A DNA stretch of 64,000 nucleotides from Citrus sinensis (Eukaryota > Streptophyta > Magnoliopsida > Sapindales > Rutaceae): contig NC_068557.1 of the NCBI RefSeq assembly GCF_022201045.2, forward strand, positions 27,877,501-27,941,500. Reading direction: 5' to 3'. Position numbers and translations under genes: made by a program. Shown one piece after another: positions 13,101 to 23,553 of the stretch; the stretch's first letter is position 1; the number at the start of each line of letters is the position of its first letter. The notes beneath the pieces were generated by a model that worked only from the letters and a program-made list of their open reading frames with translations, ran no database searches and was not told where the DNA came from.

Positions 13101-13840
13101 TTAGATTTATGTTCCAATTAACGATGGTGCCTTTCATTGGTTCCTGTTCATCGTGAATGTGAAGGAAGGCTATGGTGAGGTTTGGGACCCTCTTCCTGAT
13201 GGTCGAAGTAATCGAAAACGCGAGCAACAAGCTGAACGCATAGTATGTTACATGTGTATATGTCGTTCCTCACTTTGGTGTAGGTTTTTATTATGCAATA
13301 ATCTAATTTGCTATTTTGATTTGAACTTCGCAGTTACATTCTCTTGATTCCATTTTTCATTCAAAGTTACCTCCAAATGTCAAGCCATCAACGCGATTCA
13401 TTTGGTTCCCTATTCGGTCTGGTGAGGGGGTTCCGAAACAACCAAACGGATTTGATTGTGGAATCTATGTCATCAAATTCATGGAGACTCCAGGGCTCAT
13501 TCCTATCAAATCATATATGGTAACAATTAAAAATTTGAATAGAGATATTTTAACTCGTTGTCTCCTTATTGTATTGATCAAGTAAAAGAATTTATTACAT
13601 AGTATGTTACATGCGTAGCATGATTCCCAAGATGTTCGTGGAAGACTAGCAGTTCAACTTATCGACTCGGCCTTTAATGAAGCACGAGCTGGATTGCTTG
13701 CTCAAGCAAACGTCACATTTGCTGAGCATGCTGCCCAGGCAAGGGCCATACCGTCTACGCTGAAGGCAAACACATATAGAATAGGCGCGAAAGCTCCAGG
13801 GAAAAGTCGGAAAAAAAATCCAAAAAGATTGCGGTCGTAA
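10153..13840 (+). CDS. MULE-encoded Ulp1-like SUMO protease (peptidase C48) with HMG-box-like N-terminus
   Basis: Twelve exons join in frame: 10153-10247, 10334-10388, 10482-11246, 11342-11479, 11563-12054, 12129-12367, 12458-12542, 12641-12733, 12881-12976, 13105-13242, 13334-13519 and 13619-13840, giving 867 aa. Residues ~1-80 are basic and resemble an HMG box (AWIYYF, then IAQNWKKLTPEERHQW). Residues ~100-350 form the domain typical of plant transposon Ulp1 proteins. Residues ~370-410 look coiled coil. Residues ~520-867 hold the C48 protease with all expected catalytic residues: H697 (GAFHWF), D714 (VWDP), Q768 (PKQPNG) and C774 (FDCG). The C-terminus is basic. Ulp1 enzymes process SUMO or remove it from targets, but the role of transposon copies is unknown. 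The gene converges on the transposase gene. A 43-bp duplication doubles the acceptor of exon 10, and only the second copy keeps the frame. Exon ends are my inference. Confidence 0.88.
13058..13142 (+). repeat. 43-bp tandem duplication across a splice acceptor (Ulp1-like gene)
   Basis: TTAGATTTATGTTCCAATTA occurs at 13058 and again at 13101. The first copy runs into a TGA within ten codons. The second continues into the catalytic exon. Confidence 0.85.
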
Positions 13841-14304
13841 ATGTTAGGTCTTCTTCATTGGGTTCGTGTGAAATTCCACATTTTGTTGTAGGTTTAACTG
13901 TGGAATCATAATTGTTCATTTAGTGCACTGATTTTTGTAGTTTGACCACTAACATTGTTCTAATTAGTGTATTCAAATTAGTAAATGTCATGGATACTAC
14001 TTCGAAGACACACACTCTATTTGTATAATATATTTTTGAGGATGACATAACACATACTACAATTGTGACGGTTGCTTCCCCTCAATATTGCAAGATTTAA
14101 AACTAATTGCAAAAGTTTAAAAACATCGCCCTAATAATCATCAGCATCTCAAGACAAGCACATTGCTTAAAAATTATCCAAACACATTAGGCATGATGGG
14201 AATGATTTTTCTAAACCCATTTGATGTCAAAACGGTTGAAAATGATGGCTTTTGGAGTGAGCAAGAGAAAAGATAAAACAGTTTGAGACAGAGAGAGATA
14301 TCCG

Positions 14305-14700
14305 GTTTGCCGAAATGCCAGGCCGGTTTCATGCCAGAGCTCTCTGAAACGAATCCGGCCTGCCGGTTTCGGACAACCGGCAAGCCGATTTCGTGCCAGA
14401 GCAGAAAGCTAAAATTCACGAAACCGGCTTGCCGGTTGGTCGAAACCGGCAGGCCGGATTCATGAATTTTAGCTTTCTGCTCTAGCACGAAATCGGCTTG
14501 CCGGTTGTCCGAAACCGGCAGGCCGGATTCGTTCCAGAGAGCTCTGGCACGAATCCGGCCTGCCGGCTCTCTCCAACCGGCTAGCCGGATTCGTTCCAGA
14601 GGTCTCTGGCACGAATTCGGCTTGCCGGTTCGCGCCAACCGGGTAGCCGGTTTCGTTCCGTAGCTCTCTTGCTCGATACTGGCTATCCGGTTTGATAAAT
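14305..14700. repeat. CCGG-rich palindromic array forming a long hairpin
   Basis: Short units of the type CCGGCTTGCCGG and CCGGCAGGCCGG recur about a dozen times in alternating orientation. Over this a long inverted repeat is visible: a left arm at about 14312-14418 pairs with a right arm at about 14463-14568 with few mismatches, around a 44-base loop that is itself palindromic. The array lies in the 1-kb spacer between the convergent 3' ends of the two MULE genes, so transcripts reading past either gene could fold into a long double strand. It is GC-rich in an AT-rich surrounding and dense in CCGG. The rest of 13841-14863 shows nothing recognisable. Confidence 0.85.
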
Positions 14701-14863
14701 CTATACGATAAACGACAAACATGTGATTACAAGTGGTATACCGATTTATCTTTGGAAAATATTTTGCCATTACAATTAAATACATGGTTCAAAAAAACTT
14801 CAATTAAATACATGTCTTTCGAATAGTGAAAAGCTTCAATTAGATACATTACATGCTTTCCAA

Positions 14864-17319
14864 TTAGTGAAAAGAATTGTCTCCAGGCCACATATCAGAG
14901 TGCATGGTGGGATATGGAAGAAATGTGAAGGTATTACTTCCCATCGATGGTGGCATTGATGAATTATTCCACAAGTGATCTGTGGATTCAGAGCACGGTT
15001 GAGAACTACTCCCACATTCATTTTGAGTTTCTATTTCATATGAGGCTTCACTGTTGTAGAATGAAAAATGTTCACTCGAGCGAGCTAATATAGATGTACC
15101 CCAACTGTCGTTGTTAGCAGCATTGGCTTTGCTACTCCTGCAAATAATCAATCGTGAATAAAACTTAATATTGAGCCCATAAATGGATCAAACAGTCAAA
15201 GACAAACATAAAAACATATTAAATACCTCGCGCTATTACTGGCAATAGGACATCTTCTTGCTGTATGGCCAGGCTGTGTACAAACACTACACTTCCTGTT
15301 GTTTGAAGGGGATTTTTTTAATCTTGTCGCAGCACCTTTTGTCCTGACCACAACTGGATCTAGTACCGTGGATTTTGTTTGTGGACCGTATAGAGAACTT
15401 TGATGGCAGGTTCTCTGTCCTCCAAACAGTTCTTGAAATTTTGATGTCAATTGATTGATCGCAGCTAAAGCTTCTTTATATGAGTGCTCGTTTTTTGCCG
15501 CATAGAAACACATTTTGTTAGTTGCGGTGCTCAAAGAACTGAATCTAGCAACATCGGAAATCTCACTATCAACTTGTGATCGGGCTAAGTTGCACGATGT
15601 ATAATCCTTCGCCTTTTTTGTCCACCAATGAAGAATCATATTATCAGGGATGTTTCTAAATTGTTCCACTTTCATGACATGAAACATGTGTCGACATGGG
15701 ATTCCAGCAGAATCCATCATTTGACAAGAGCAATCGATTTTGTTAGTGGGTTTATTATATACCACTGTCCACTTTATGTCTACGTTCCCAAATTGTGTCA
15801 GCGTGTAGTAGTTAGTATCAGTGCAGTTCAAGGCTTCAAACTGAATCAAAGTGGCTTCTTGACGAATTTCTTCCCTAATCCAATGAAATACGCTAATTGG
15901 GAAAACATTTGTAGCATGCTTTTCTAGGCTGCGTAAGTGTGTGGTCAACACAGGAGTACTAAATTTTGTTTTAAACTCATCTTGAACTTCGGTGGTTCGA
16001 ATGTTGCGGAGTGCGCGATCAATTTGTAGCACAAATTCATATAATTTTAACCTGTACTGTACAAAACGATTGAGATAACAATGAATACTTTCACACCGTT
16101 GAGTGCTTCGCATACCAGCAAAAAATGTTCCTTTAAGAAAAGCTTCGGCCCATTTATGTCGCTTTGCATACATTTGTTTAACCCAACCATGTTCGTGTAG
16201 CTTAAACTCATCAACTAAAGCAAACCACCGCTGGTCAAATTCACCTGCACTCATGCCTGTCAACATAAGATCACGGAATTTACGAGTGAAGTCTTCGTTT
16301 TTAATATTTGCTTGTGCATTTCTCTCTAAATGCCAGCAACAAAGACGGTGAGTAGCTCCAAAAAAAACTGTCTTAATAGCCTTTGCCATTGCTTTATCGC
16401 CATCAGTAATCACGGACTTCGGCTTTCGATTACCCATAGCAGACAAAAAAGTTTGGAGTAACCATGTGTATGATTCAACGGTCTCATCGCCCAATAGGCC
16501 AAATCCAAAAACTGTAGTCCTACGATGATGGTTAGTGCCAACAAGGGTCACAAGTGGTTTCTGATATGCATTAGTTTTGTATGTCGCATCAAACGCCAAA
16601 ACATCACCGAAGCATTCATAATCATACCGTGCCATGTAGTCGGTCCAAAACAAGTTTCTTAACCTATTTTCATCATCTAATGTGTACTCATGATATAGAC
16701 CAGGATCATTATCAGATTTTGCCGTGAAATATGCTATAGTTGCCACGGAATCAGTATCACCAATTTCAGCACTTCTATCTGCATCTAATCTATTTTGCAA
16801 ATCCTTACGCTTGAACCTGAGATTATGTGAACCCCCAACTTGATCACCCATGTAATCCACAACTTGGCATGTCTTCACGCCAACATGCCTCAATGCCTTA
16901 GCTTGAGCAAGATCTCCTTCACTAACATGTCGATGTGAACGAAGGAGATGTACTTCATTCGGAGAAGTCAACGGATGATTGTGCTCAGTTTTAAATTCTG
17001 TCACAGTAAACTTCCCACTAGAATTGTCGTAATTCACTCGAAACGATGCTTTACAACCCGTACGCGTTATTGGTCTTGGTTCCCGCACTCTATTATCATT
17101 TGCCAAATATTTTTCAGCCCTATATCCTTCCAAATTACAAACCCACCGACGGATCGTAGTTTGTCCAGACTTGGAACGACGAAGCTCATTTTTTCTAACA
17201 CTAAAACCAACCAATCTTGAATAGTTCATGTACCATGCATCTGCATCTTCTACTGAATCAAACTGAGCTCCAAGTACATTGGTCCAAGGTAACTTAAGAT
17301 TATCAGAGGATTTACTCAT
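14864..17319 (-). CDS. MULE transposase with FAR1-type DNA-binding domain, SWIM and CCHC zinc fingers
   Basis: Two exons, 15227-17319 and 14864-15137, join in frame into 788 aa. The start is the ATG at 17317-17319. Residues ~20-120 are a FAR1/WRKY-GCM1-like DNA-binding domain (WVCNLEGYRAEK, RTGCKA, EHNHPL). Residues ~235-415 are the MULE DDE transposase core with D244 (LAFDATYKTN), D306 (ITDGDKA), the CCWH motif at 327-330 and E410 (RCESIH). A SWIM zinc finger lies at ~530-544 (CSC, then CRH) and a CCHC knuckle at 677-690 (C-x2-C-x4-H-x4-C). The C-terminal ~90 residues from exon 2 are Ser/Asn-rich. The transposase should bind the element ends and cut and join DNA. All catalytic residues seen in the family are present. 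FHY3/FAR1 host factors descend from such transposases, but the location inside a bounded element makes this the transposon's own gene. Confidence 0.95.
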
Positions 17320-17765
17320 CTGTAAATCTTGAAAGGTAATAGCACGAAATTTAACAAAACAAATAAAATACAGTGATCAAAATACAATGACAATGGGTAT
17401 ATTTGTAAAAATCAATCCACATTCATCCAACATCAGTTTAATGTCATTCATATATTAAAAAATAAAAATAAAATTGAGATAAAAAAAATATTTAAGTCAT
17501 AAACACTTACTTGAGAAACAACACTGAGATTTTGCAATGGCTGAAATTTGCACCTGTAGTAGCTATGCAGGCGAAAGAAAATGTTGATCCAAGGTGAGTG
17601 AGTTATGGTAGGTAGGTGGCATTTAAAATGGAAATATATATATATATAGGTATATTTATGAAGGAAGGAACAATGCCATTAATTGGTTCAATAGTTAGTG
17701 AGTTATAAATGCAACAATAAATATACTATAGAGTAGGTGCAAAATATTAATACATTTCGAAAATA
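17320..17765. other. Upstream region of the MULE transposase gene
   Basis: AT-rich DNA without coding signal, holding a short TA run near 17636-17650. A promoter is expected here because the transposase gene starts at 17319, but none is recognised with confidence. Confidence 0.35.
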
Positions 17766-19325
17766 CGTACATGGAACATTAAACAACAAACACGAAACAT
17801 CTTACTTAAATTATGCAACAGCAAACATAAAATATGAGTACCTCAATAACAGTGAACATACAACGTAAAACATGAAACATAGAACATCAAACATGAAACA
17901 TAGAACGTAAACATGAAACGGGTGCAAAAACAAAAATTCCGGGGTATTTTGAAAAATCAGTACATGAAACATTGCACAACCAACATGAAACATATCACTT
18001 AAAATATGCAACAACGAACATAAAATATGAGTCCCTCCGTAACAGTGAACATGAAACATAAAACATGAAACATAGAACATCAAACATGAAACATAGAACG
18101 TAAACATGAAACGGGTGCAAAAAAAACAATTCCGGGGTATTTTGAAAAATCAGTACATGAAACATTGCACAACCAACATGAAACATATCACTTAAAATAT
18201 GCAACAACGAACATAAAATATGAGTCCCTCCGTAACAGTGAACATGAAACATAAAACATGAAACATGGAACATTAAACATGAAACAAAGAACGTAAACAT
18301 GAAACGGGTGCAAAAAAAAAAATTCCGGGGTATTTTGAAAAATCAGTACATGAAACATTGCACAACCAACATGAAACATATCACTTAAAATATGCAACAA
18401 CGAACATAAAATATGAGTCCCTCCGTAACAGTGAATATGAAACATAAAACATGAAACATAGAACATCAAACATGAAACATAGAACGTAAACATGAAACGG
18501 GTGCAAAAAAAATAATTCCGGGGTATTTTGAAAAATCAGTACATGAAACATTGCACAACCAACATGAAACATATCACTTAAAATATGCAACAACGAACAT
18601 AAAATATGAGTCCCTCCGTAACAGTGAACATGAAACATAAAACATGAAACATAGAACATCAAACATGAAACATAGAACGTAAACATGAAACGGGTGCAAA
18701 AAAATAATTCCGGGGTATTTTGAAAAATCAGTACATGAAACATTGCACAACCAACATGAAACATATCACTTAAAATATACAACAACGAACATAAAATATG
18801 AGTCTCTCCGTAACAGTGAACATGAAACATAAAACATGAAACATGGAACATTAAACATGAAACAAAGAACGTAAACATGAAACGGGTGCAAAACAAAAAA
18901 TTCCGGGGTATTTTGAAAAATCAGTACATGAAACATTGCACAACCAACATGAAACATATCACTTAAAATATGCAACAACGAACATAAAATATGAGTCCCT
19001 CCGTAACAGTGAACATGAAACATAAAACATGAAACATAGAACATCAAACATGAAACATAGAACGTAAACATGAAACGGGTGCAAAAAAAACAATTCCGGG
19101 GTATTTTGAAAAATCAGTACATGAAACATTGCACAACCAACATGAAACATATCACTTAAAATATGCAACAACGAACATAAAATATGAGTCCCTCCGTAAC
19201 AGTGAACATGAAACATAAAACATGAAAAATAGAACATCAAACATGAAACATAGAACGTAAACATGAAACGGGTGCAAAAAAAAAAATTTTTGGGTATTTA
19301 AAAAATCAGTACATGAAACATAAAA
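17766..19325. repeat. 193-bp tandem repeat array inside MULE, about eight units
   Basis: The anchor TTCCGGGGTATTTTGAAAAA recurs near 17937, 18131, 18324, 18517, 18709, 18900 and 19095, about 193 bp apart, with diverged units at both ends. Each unit is built from many smaller steps of the type ACATGAAACATA, a nested repeat. The inner units are almost identical, which points to recent amplification. It lies between the transposase promoter and the right end. The minus-strand frames rich in Met-Phe-His-Val are a by-product of the repeat. Confidence 0.95.
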
Positions 19326-19566
19326 CATAAAATATGAAACTTAAAATGTTAAACATGAGATAAATTTCATAGAAAATGAATAAAATTTTTGTCTTTTTGT
19401 TAACACACATTTTATTTTATTTTTAAAAATATTTATAATAAAAAATATTTTTTTTCATTTTTACTTTACTTGTCATTTTTTACTTGTTATTATTATTATT
19501 TTTTAAATATTTTTCGTTTTAAATATTTTTTATTTTAATTTATTTAAATAAAAAAAAAACATATTA
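19326..19566. other. AT-rich spacer near MULE right end
   Basis: Very AT-rich with homopolymer runs. Nothing else is seen before the palindrome cluster. Confidence 0.4.
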
Positions 19567-19568
19567 AT

Positions 19569-19702
19569 GGCAGCAACCGGCTGTAATACCGGTTGCTGCC
19601 AGTCAAAAAAGTTGTTTGGCTGCCAGATGGCAGCCAAACAACAAAGGGGTCAATAAATTGACCCCCTCTATGATACAGGGACTTTGAGTCCCTGTATCAT
19701 AG
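19569..19702. repeat. Four back-to-back perfect palindromes at the MULE right end
   Basis: Four hairpins follow one another: arms 19569-19580/19589-19600, 19611-19624/19629-19642, 19646-19654/19657-19665 and 19668-19683/19687-19702. All arms pair perfectly, with loops of 2 to 8 bases. The last lies within the terminal inverted repeat. Confidence 0.9.
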
Positions 19703-19710
19703 CCATGTCC
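19659..19710 (-). repeat. Right terminal inverted repeat of MULE
   Basis: Read inward from 19710 it begins GGACATGGCTA, identical to the left end for 11 bases and similar for about 50. It is followed outside by the target duplication CACTCAAGC at 19711-19719. Confidence 0.85.
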
Positions 19711-19719
19711 CACTCAAGC
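19711..19719. repeat. Right 9-bp target site duplication of MULE
   Basis: CACTCAAGC, an exact copy of 9211-9219. Confidence 0.95.
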
Positions 19720-20128
19720 ACACGCATGATGCAACACCTCAGATCTTCCTGCCAACCATGCACTAAAATCGCCATCTGAAAAAAAACCTATCTAATGAAG
19801 TCATGAAATCGTATATATACGAGATAAAATCTACCATGAAAGTCGCATGAATGAATGACTTTTCTTCCTCCTACACAACAAGGATCCATGATAATGGATG
19901 TAAGAGAAAAACAACAAAGGTGAAAAGGAAATAGACATGGATTGCCTCAAAAACTGGATGCCTAAGTTACAAAGAATGGAATGAATTTTGAATCCCCTCA
20001 AGTTACTTAAGACATTACATCAAGAATTCAAGATTCCCATTGAATTCCTTAAACAAATATAAAGAATTAAGAAGTATATAAAAGCCTGTTACTCCGTACA
20101 ATCTACTGAGATATCCAGATGTTGCGTC
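19720..20128. other. Spacer and HERK2-like 3' UTR
   Basis: No coding signal. The part next to 20128 is the expected 3' UTR of the minus-strand receptor kinase gene. Confidence 0.4.
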
Positions 20129-22693
20129 TCATTTGCTAATCCCCATTGTTGCAGACTCGACTTCTCCTGTCATTTTGAGGCCTAAACAATTCTCTGCATC
20201 AGTAGTTGGGGCATCTTGTCCGTCTTCAGCTTCTCTCTCTGCAAACTCCCCCAAAGCCTGACTGCTTGAGAAAGAATTTTGTCTGTCATCGGTGCGCATC
20301 CAAGCTTCATGGAGTTGCAAGACATACTCCAAGTGCCACAGAACTTCACCCATTGTAGGGCGGTTCTTTCCCTCGTCATCAAGACATTTTTCTGCTATCT
20401 CACCAAACTTTTCCAATGATTCTGGTGAATAATTTCCTTTGAGATGTGGATCTATGATGCTTTTGAGTGATCTTTGCTTCTGCCACTTCATTGCCCAGTC
20501 TGCAAGATTGATTTGATCTTTTGGCAAGGTTGGATTTATAACAGCTCGAGCACAAACAACTTCAAACAACACCACACCAAAAGAATAGACATCAGATTTC
20601 TCAGTCAACTGCTGCCTCCAGAAATATTCAGGGTCAAGATACCCAAAACTTCCTTTCACTGCCGTACTGACATGGGTGTGCTCCATAGAAGGACCAGTTT
20701 TTGACAGTCCAAAATCAGACATTTTTGCCACGAAGTTCTCATCTAAAAGGATGTTAGTTGTCTTGACATCTCTGTGGATTATCCCTCGCTCTGCTCCTGT
20801 ATGAAGGTAATGGAGTCCCCTTGCTGCACCAATACATGCATCTAATCGCTGCTTCCAGGTCAATGGAGGGAGATCACTCCCAAAGAGATGGCTTCTGAGA
20901 GTCCCATTTGCCATATACTCGTAAACCAAGATCATCTCATTTTGTTCGTCGCAGAACCCAATCAAAGAGACCAAATGCCTATGCCTGAGCTTTGAAAGCA
21001 TCTCAATTTCAGTTTCAAATTCAGCCAGGCCTTGCTCAGATTGTGGATTCGCCCGCTTAATTGCCGCGAGGGTGCAATCTTCAATCTCCCCTTTGAACAC
21101 CTTACCAAAACCTCCTACTCCAATCATTAAACTTTCATCAAAATTATTTGTTGCCGCACGAATCTCTGCCAATGTAAACCGCTTGCCAGCTCTAGTTAAG
21201 GCCACAGATCCTTTCAGATATTGGGTACCTGATCCCTTGGCATTAGCAGTGCTATTTAAAGTGCCCCTGTGAAAGAACAGTGGCCACCACCCAGGAGAGT
21301 TGTTTTTGGGGTCACTGGATTTTTCTCTCCAGTTCTTGCAGTAACAAAAGAGGAGAGCAAATATTACTGCAAGAACAACTACAGAAGCTATACCTGCTCC
21401 AATTCCCACCAAAAGTATCCATTTATTTGAATGGCCAACTGGGTTCCCAGAAGAATCAAATCTCTCCACAGAGGCAAGATTTCCATTTTGGCTGAATTTG
21501 AAAATCTCTAGCCCATTTAAGAGAGCATCGGTTCCTGCAGCACCAACTGCGGTGTCAGGACCCAGTTGAATCCAGAGAGTCTCAATCTTTGAAGACACAG
21601 CATCAAAGTAATCCCGATGATATCCTCTGTTCTTCCCCCCTGCCTGGACGAAGATATCAAAATTATTTTCTGCAGTTCTATTGTTTATGTAGATTCTGAA
21701 AATCCTCTGGTTTGCTTTCTCGTAAACCAGCTCACAAAAATGCAACCGAACAAAGTAATCAAAATTGGGATCTACTTCGAATTTCCATGACATGTTGAAC
21801 CTCTTCTCCAAGACTTCAGTGTTAGACATGGTTCTTGCCGTTTCGTAGACAAGAAGAGGAGCCACAGATGAATCATTCGTTGAAGCATAGGTAATATTAG
21901 AGCTGTTACGGATTTCAGACCCAGCATTTGCTGTGATCATGTAGCTGGAATCCGCCTCCCACATTCTCCAAAGATCCGGATCTCGGCTGGGTTTGATCTC
22001 TGGACCCCCAACATTTAACCGATACATAGTTTCAACCCCCCGACCACTCAAATTAAAATTCACATCATTTCCACCCACTTTATTGATGGTATCTGCAAAA
22101 AGCTTATCAACCACTGGAACAATCTCTATGGCATTTATGAACCCAAATGAGCCTTTACTTGGAATAAACTCAATCATGAGCTTATCCAAATCAACTCCCA
22201 AAAAGTACTCCTTGACTAAAGAGATTGAACTTGAATTGCCACCAGAACTTTGCAAGTACAGATTCCTGTGTGAAATCTCACCAGGAGCACTAAACTCAGA
22301 TAACAATTTCAGACCATTTGCCACAACACCAAATGAAGATTTGTTGACATTGTAATCCTCAAAGGGGAAGGGACAAAAGTGGAGCCTAACAATGTAGTTT
22401 CCCGCAATTATCTCAAATGTATAGTTCAACCCATCAGCAAAAACCCGGGCAGTTTTATAAAGTGGCTCATAGATTGAATCACCACTTAATGAGTCAGTGG
22501 TGGCAGCAATACCACTAGAACTAAGGGTGACACTGTTATTTGAGGCCAAATCACCAACCCATTTCCTCCCATCAACGTTAACGCTAGAATTTGTACCACA
22601 ATTTATCAGAAAAGACTTTGACTGAGCTTCACCAATTCTAGCAACCACCAACATTATCACCAGAAACAGCAGAACTCTCTCCATTAACAGCAT
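20129..22693 (-). CDS. HERK2: CrRLK1L receptor-like kinase, HERCULES receptor kinase 2 type
   Basis: A single uninterrupted frame of 854 aa, as usual for the intron-poor CrRLK1L family. A signal peptide lies at ~1-23 (a second Met is at residue 4). Two malectin-like domains span ~27-400 and carry many N-x-S/T sites. One membrane helix lies at ~425-451, and a Ser/Thr kinase at ~524-800. The glycine loop is GVGGFGKV, the ATP lysine K546 (AAIKRA), the catalytic loop HRDVKTTN with D642, and the DFG aspartate D660. Long stretches agree with my memory of Arabidopsis At1g30570 (HERK2), for example NSTANAKG and PINLADWAMKW-like blocks. The family senses cell-wall state or RALF peptides at the plasma membrane and controls cell elongation. 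A 5' UTR intron is likely (possible donor near 22957-22960). Kinase residues look complete, so it should be active. Confidence 0.95.
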   Translation of the reverse strand: MLLMERVLLFLVIMLVVARIGEAQSKSFLINCGTNSSVNVDGRKWVGDLASNNSVTLSSSGIAATTDSLSGDSIYEPLYKTARVFADGLNYTFEIIAGNYIVRLHFCPFPFEDYNVNKSSFGVVANGLKLLSEFSAPGEISHRNLYLQSSGGNSSSISLVKEYFLGVDLDKLMIEFIPSKGSFGFINAIEIVPVVDKLFADTINKVGGNDVNFNLSGRGVETMYRLNVGGPEIKPSRDPDLWRMWEADSSYMITANAGSEIRNSSNITYASTNDSSVAPLLVYETARTMSNTEVLEKRFNMSWKFEVDPNFDYFVRLHFCELVYEKANQRIFRIYINNRTAENNFDIFVQAGGKNRGYHRDYFDAVSSKIETLWIQLGPDTAVGAAGTDALLNGLEIFKFSQNGNLASVERFDSSGNPVGHSNKWILLVGIGAGIASVVVLAVIFALLFCYCKNWREKSSDPKNNSPGWWPLFFHRGTLNSTANAKGSGTQYLKGSVALTRAGKRFTLAEIRAATNNFDESLMIGVGGFGKVFKGEIEDCTLAAIKRANPQSEQGLAEFETEIEMLSKLRHRHLVSLIGFCDEQNEMILVYEYMANGTLRSHLFGSDLPPLTWKQRLDACIGAARGLHYLHTGAERGIIHRDVKTTNILLDENFVAKMSDFGLSKTGPSMEHTHVSTAVKGSFGYLDPEYFWRQQLTEKSDVYSFGVVLFEVVCARAVINPTLPKDQINLADWAMKWQKQRSLKSIIDPHLKGNYSPESLEKFGEIAEKCLDDEGKNRPTMGEVLWHLEYVLQLHEAWMRTDDRQNSFSSSQALGEFAEREAEDGQDAPTTDAENCLGLKMTGEVESATMGISK

Positions 22694-23487
22694 TTCCCTA
22701 ACTCCCCAATTGAATCAAGTTTACAATAGCCAAGTAAAGATTCAATATCACACTGATGAAAAAACTAAAAAACTTTCAAATCACATAAACAACTTCACCT
22801 CCAAACAAAAATAACTTAACATGCATTCATGTCTAACTGAAACACCAAGCTACCATCATAAAAAAACCCATATGGGCATCTAAAGATTCTTCCTTTCTAG
22901 CACCTTGACAATTATTGAACACTAAACAAACATTAAAAAAAAAAAAAAACCACCCACCTGAAGCTTTTTCCTGAATCAACCAGTCTCCAATCTACAGACC
23001 CAGCTAAGTTGCAGATCTGAAAAAAATGAAAACTTCGCACAGGAAGTGAGAACAAAATCCCAAAAATGATTAAAAGATGATAGGGTTATCTTAAAAAGGA
23101 TGGCAGAACATGGGGTGTCGTTGGAAACAGATTGGAAAAGTTCATTTCATCATCATACTTTGTTTGCTTTGTATCACTCTTTTTTTTTTTTTTCCCCTCC
23201 CTTGACCAAAGCTTCTGACACAATTTAAGTATCCAGTCCACTTAATTACAAAGCCTTCCTGTAACTGTTGTTTTGTTGTGTCGTTGTGTCTGCTGCAAGA
23301 TACTAAAAATCACTCTAAAATATATGTCCTCTTTTATCCATTTTTCAAAGTCCTTTATCTCCTGCTAAAGTCCAAAGATATTAAGAGCAAAAGGAGGGAA
23401 TTACACAGACAACATTAAACATGAAAGATAGCACAACTCAATAATTTCTTAGAGATTTTAAAAGAACAAAATTAAATCTACAATTCA

Positions 23488-23553
<66 letters not shown>

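Larger units (their letters stand above)
9220..19710. mobile_element. Complete Ulp1-bearing Mutator-like element (MULE), 10,491 bp
   Basis: The ends are inverted: the outer 11 bases, GGACATGGCTA, match perfectly, and weaker similarity continues for about 50 bp. The element is flanked by identical 9-bp copies of CACTCAAGC. Inside are two convergent genes, an Ulp1-like protease gene (10153-13840, plus) and a FAR1/MULE transposase gene (14864-17319, minus). Both are uninterrupted once spliced. Other parts are a CT-rich left leader, a CCGG-rich long hairpin between the genes, a 193-bp tandem array and a palindrome cluster at the right end. MULEs carrying Ulp1 genes are known in plants (Kaonashi elements in Arabidopsis, similar ones in melon) and tend to have short, poorly matched terminal repeats, as here. 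The perfect target duplication and open frames suggest a recent insertion that may be autonomous. Confidence 0.95.

Noticed and set aside
14174-14785. 203-codon minus-strand frame with recurring SGLPV and NRQAGF
   Set aside because: A translation of the CCGG palindrome array. It is readable on both strands because the DNA is palindromic.
17811-19264. Series of ~101-codon minus-strand frames rich in Met, Phe, His and Val
   Set aside because: They repeat every 193 bp with the tandem array. The composition follows from ATGAAACAT-type repeats, and no protein family fits.
17766-19325. Possible CRISPR-like or telomere-like array
   Set aside because: Units are 193 bp, contiguous and without unique spacers, in plant nuclear DNA. 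The short step is not the plant telomere repeat.
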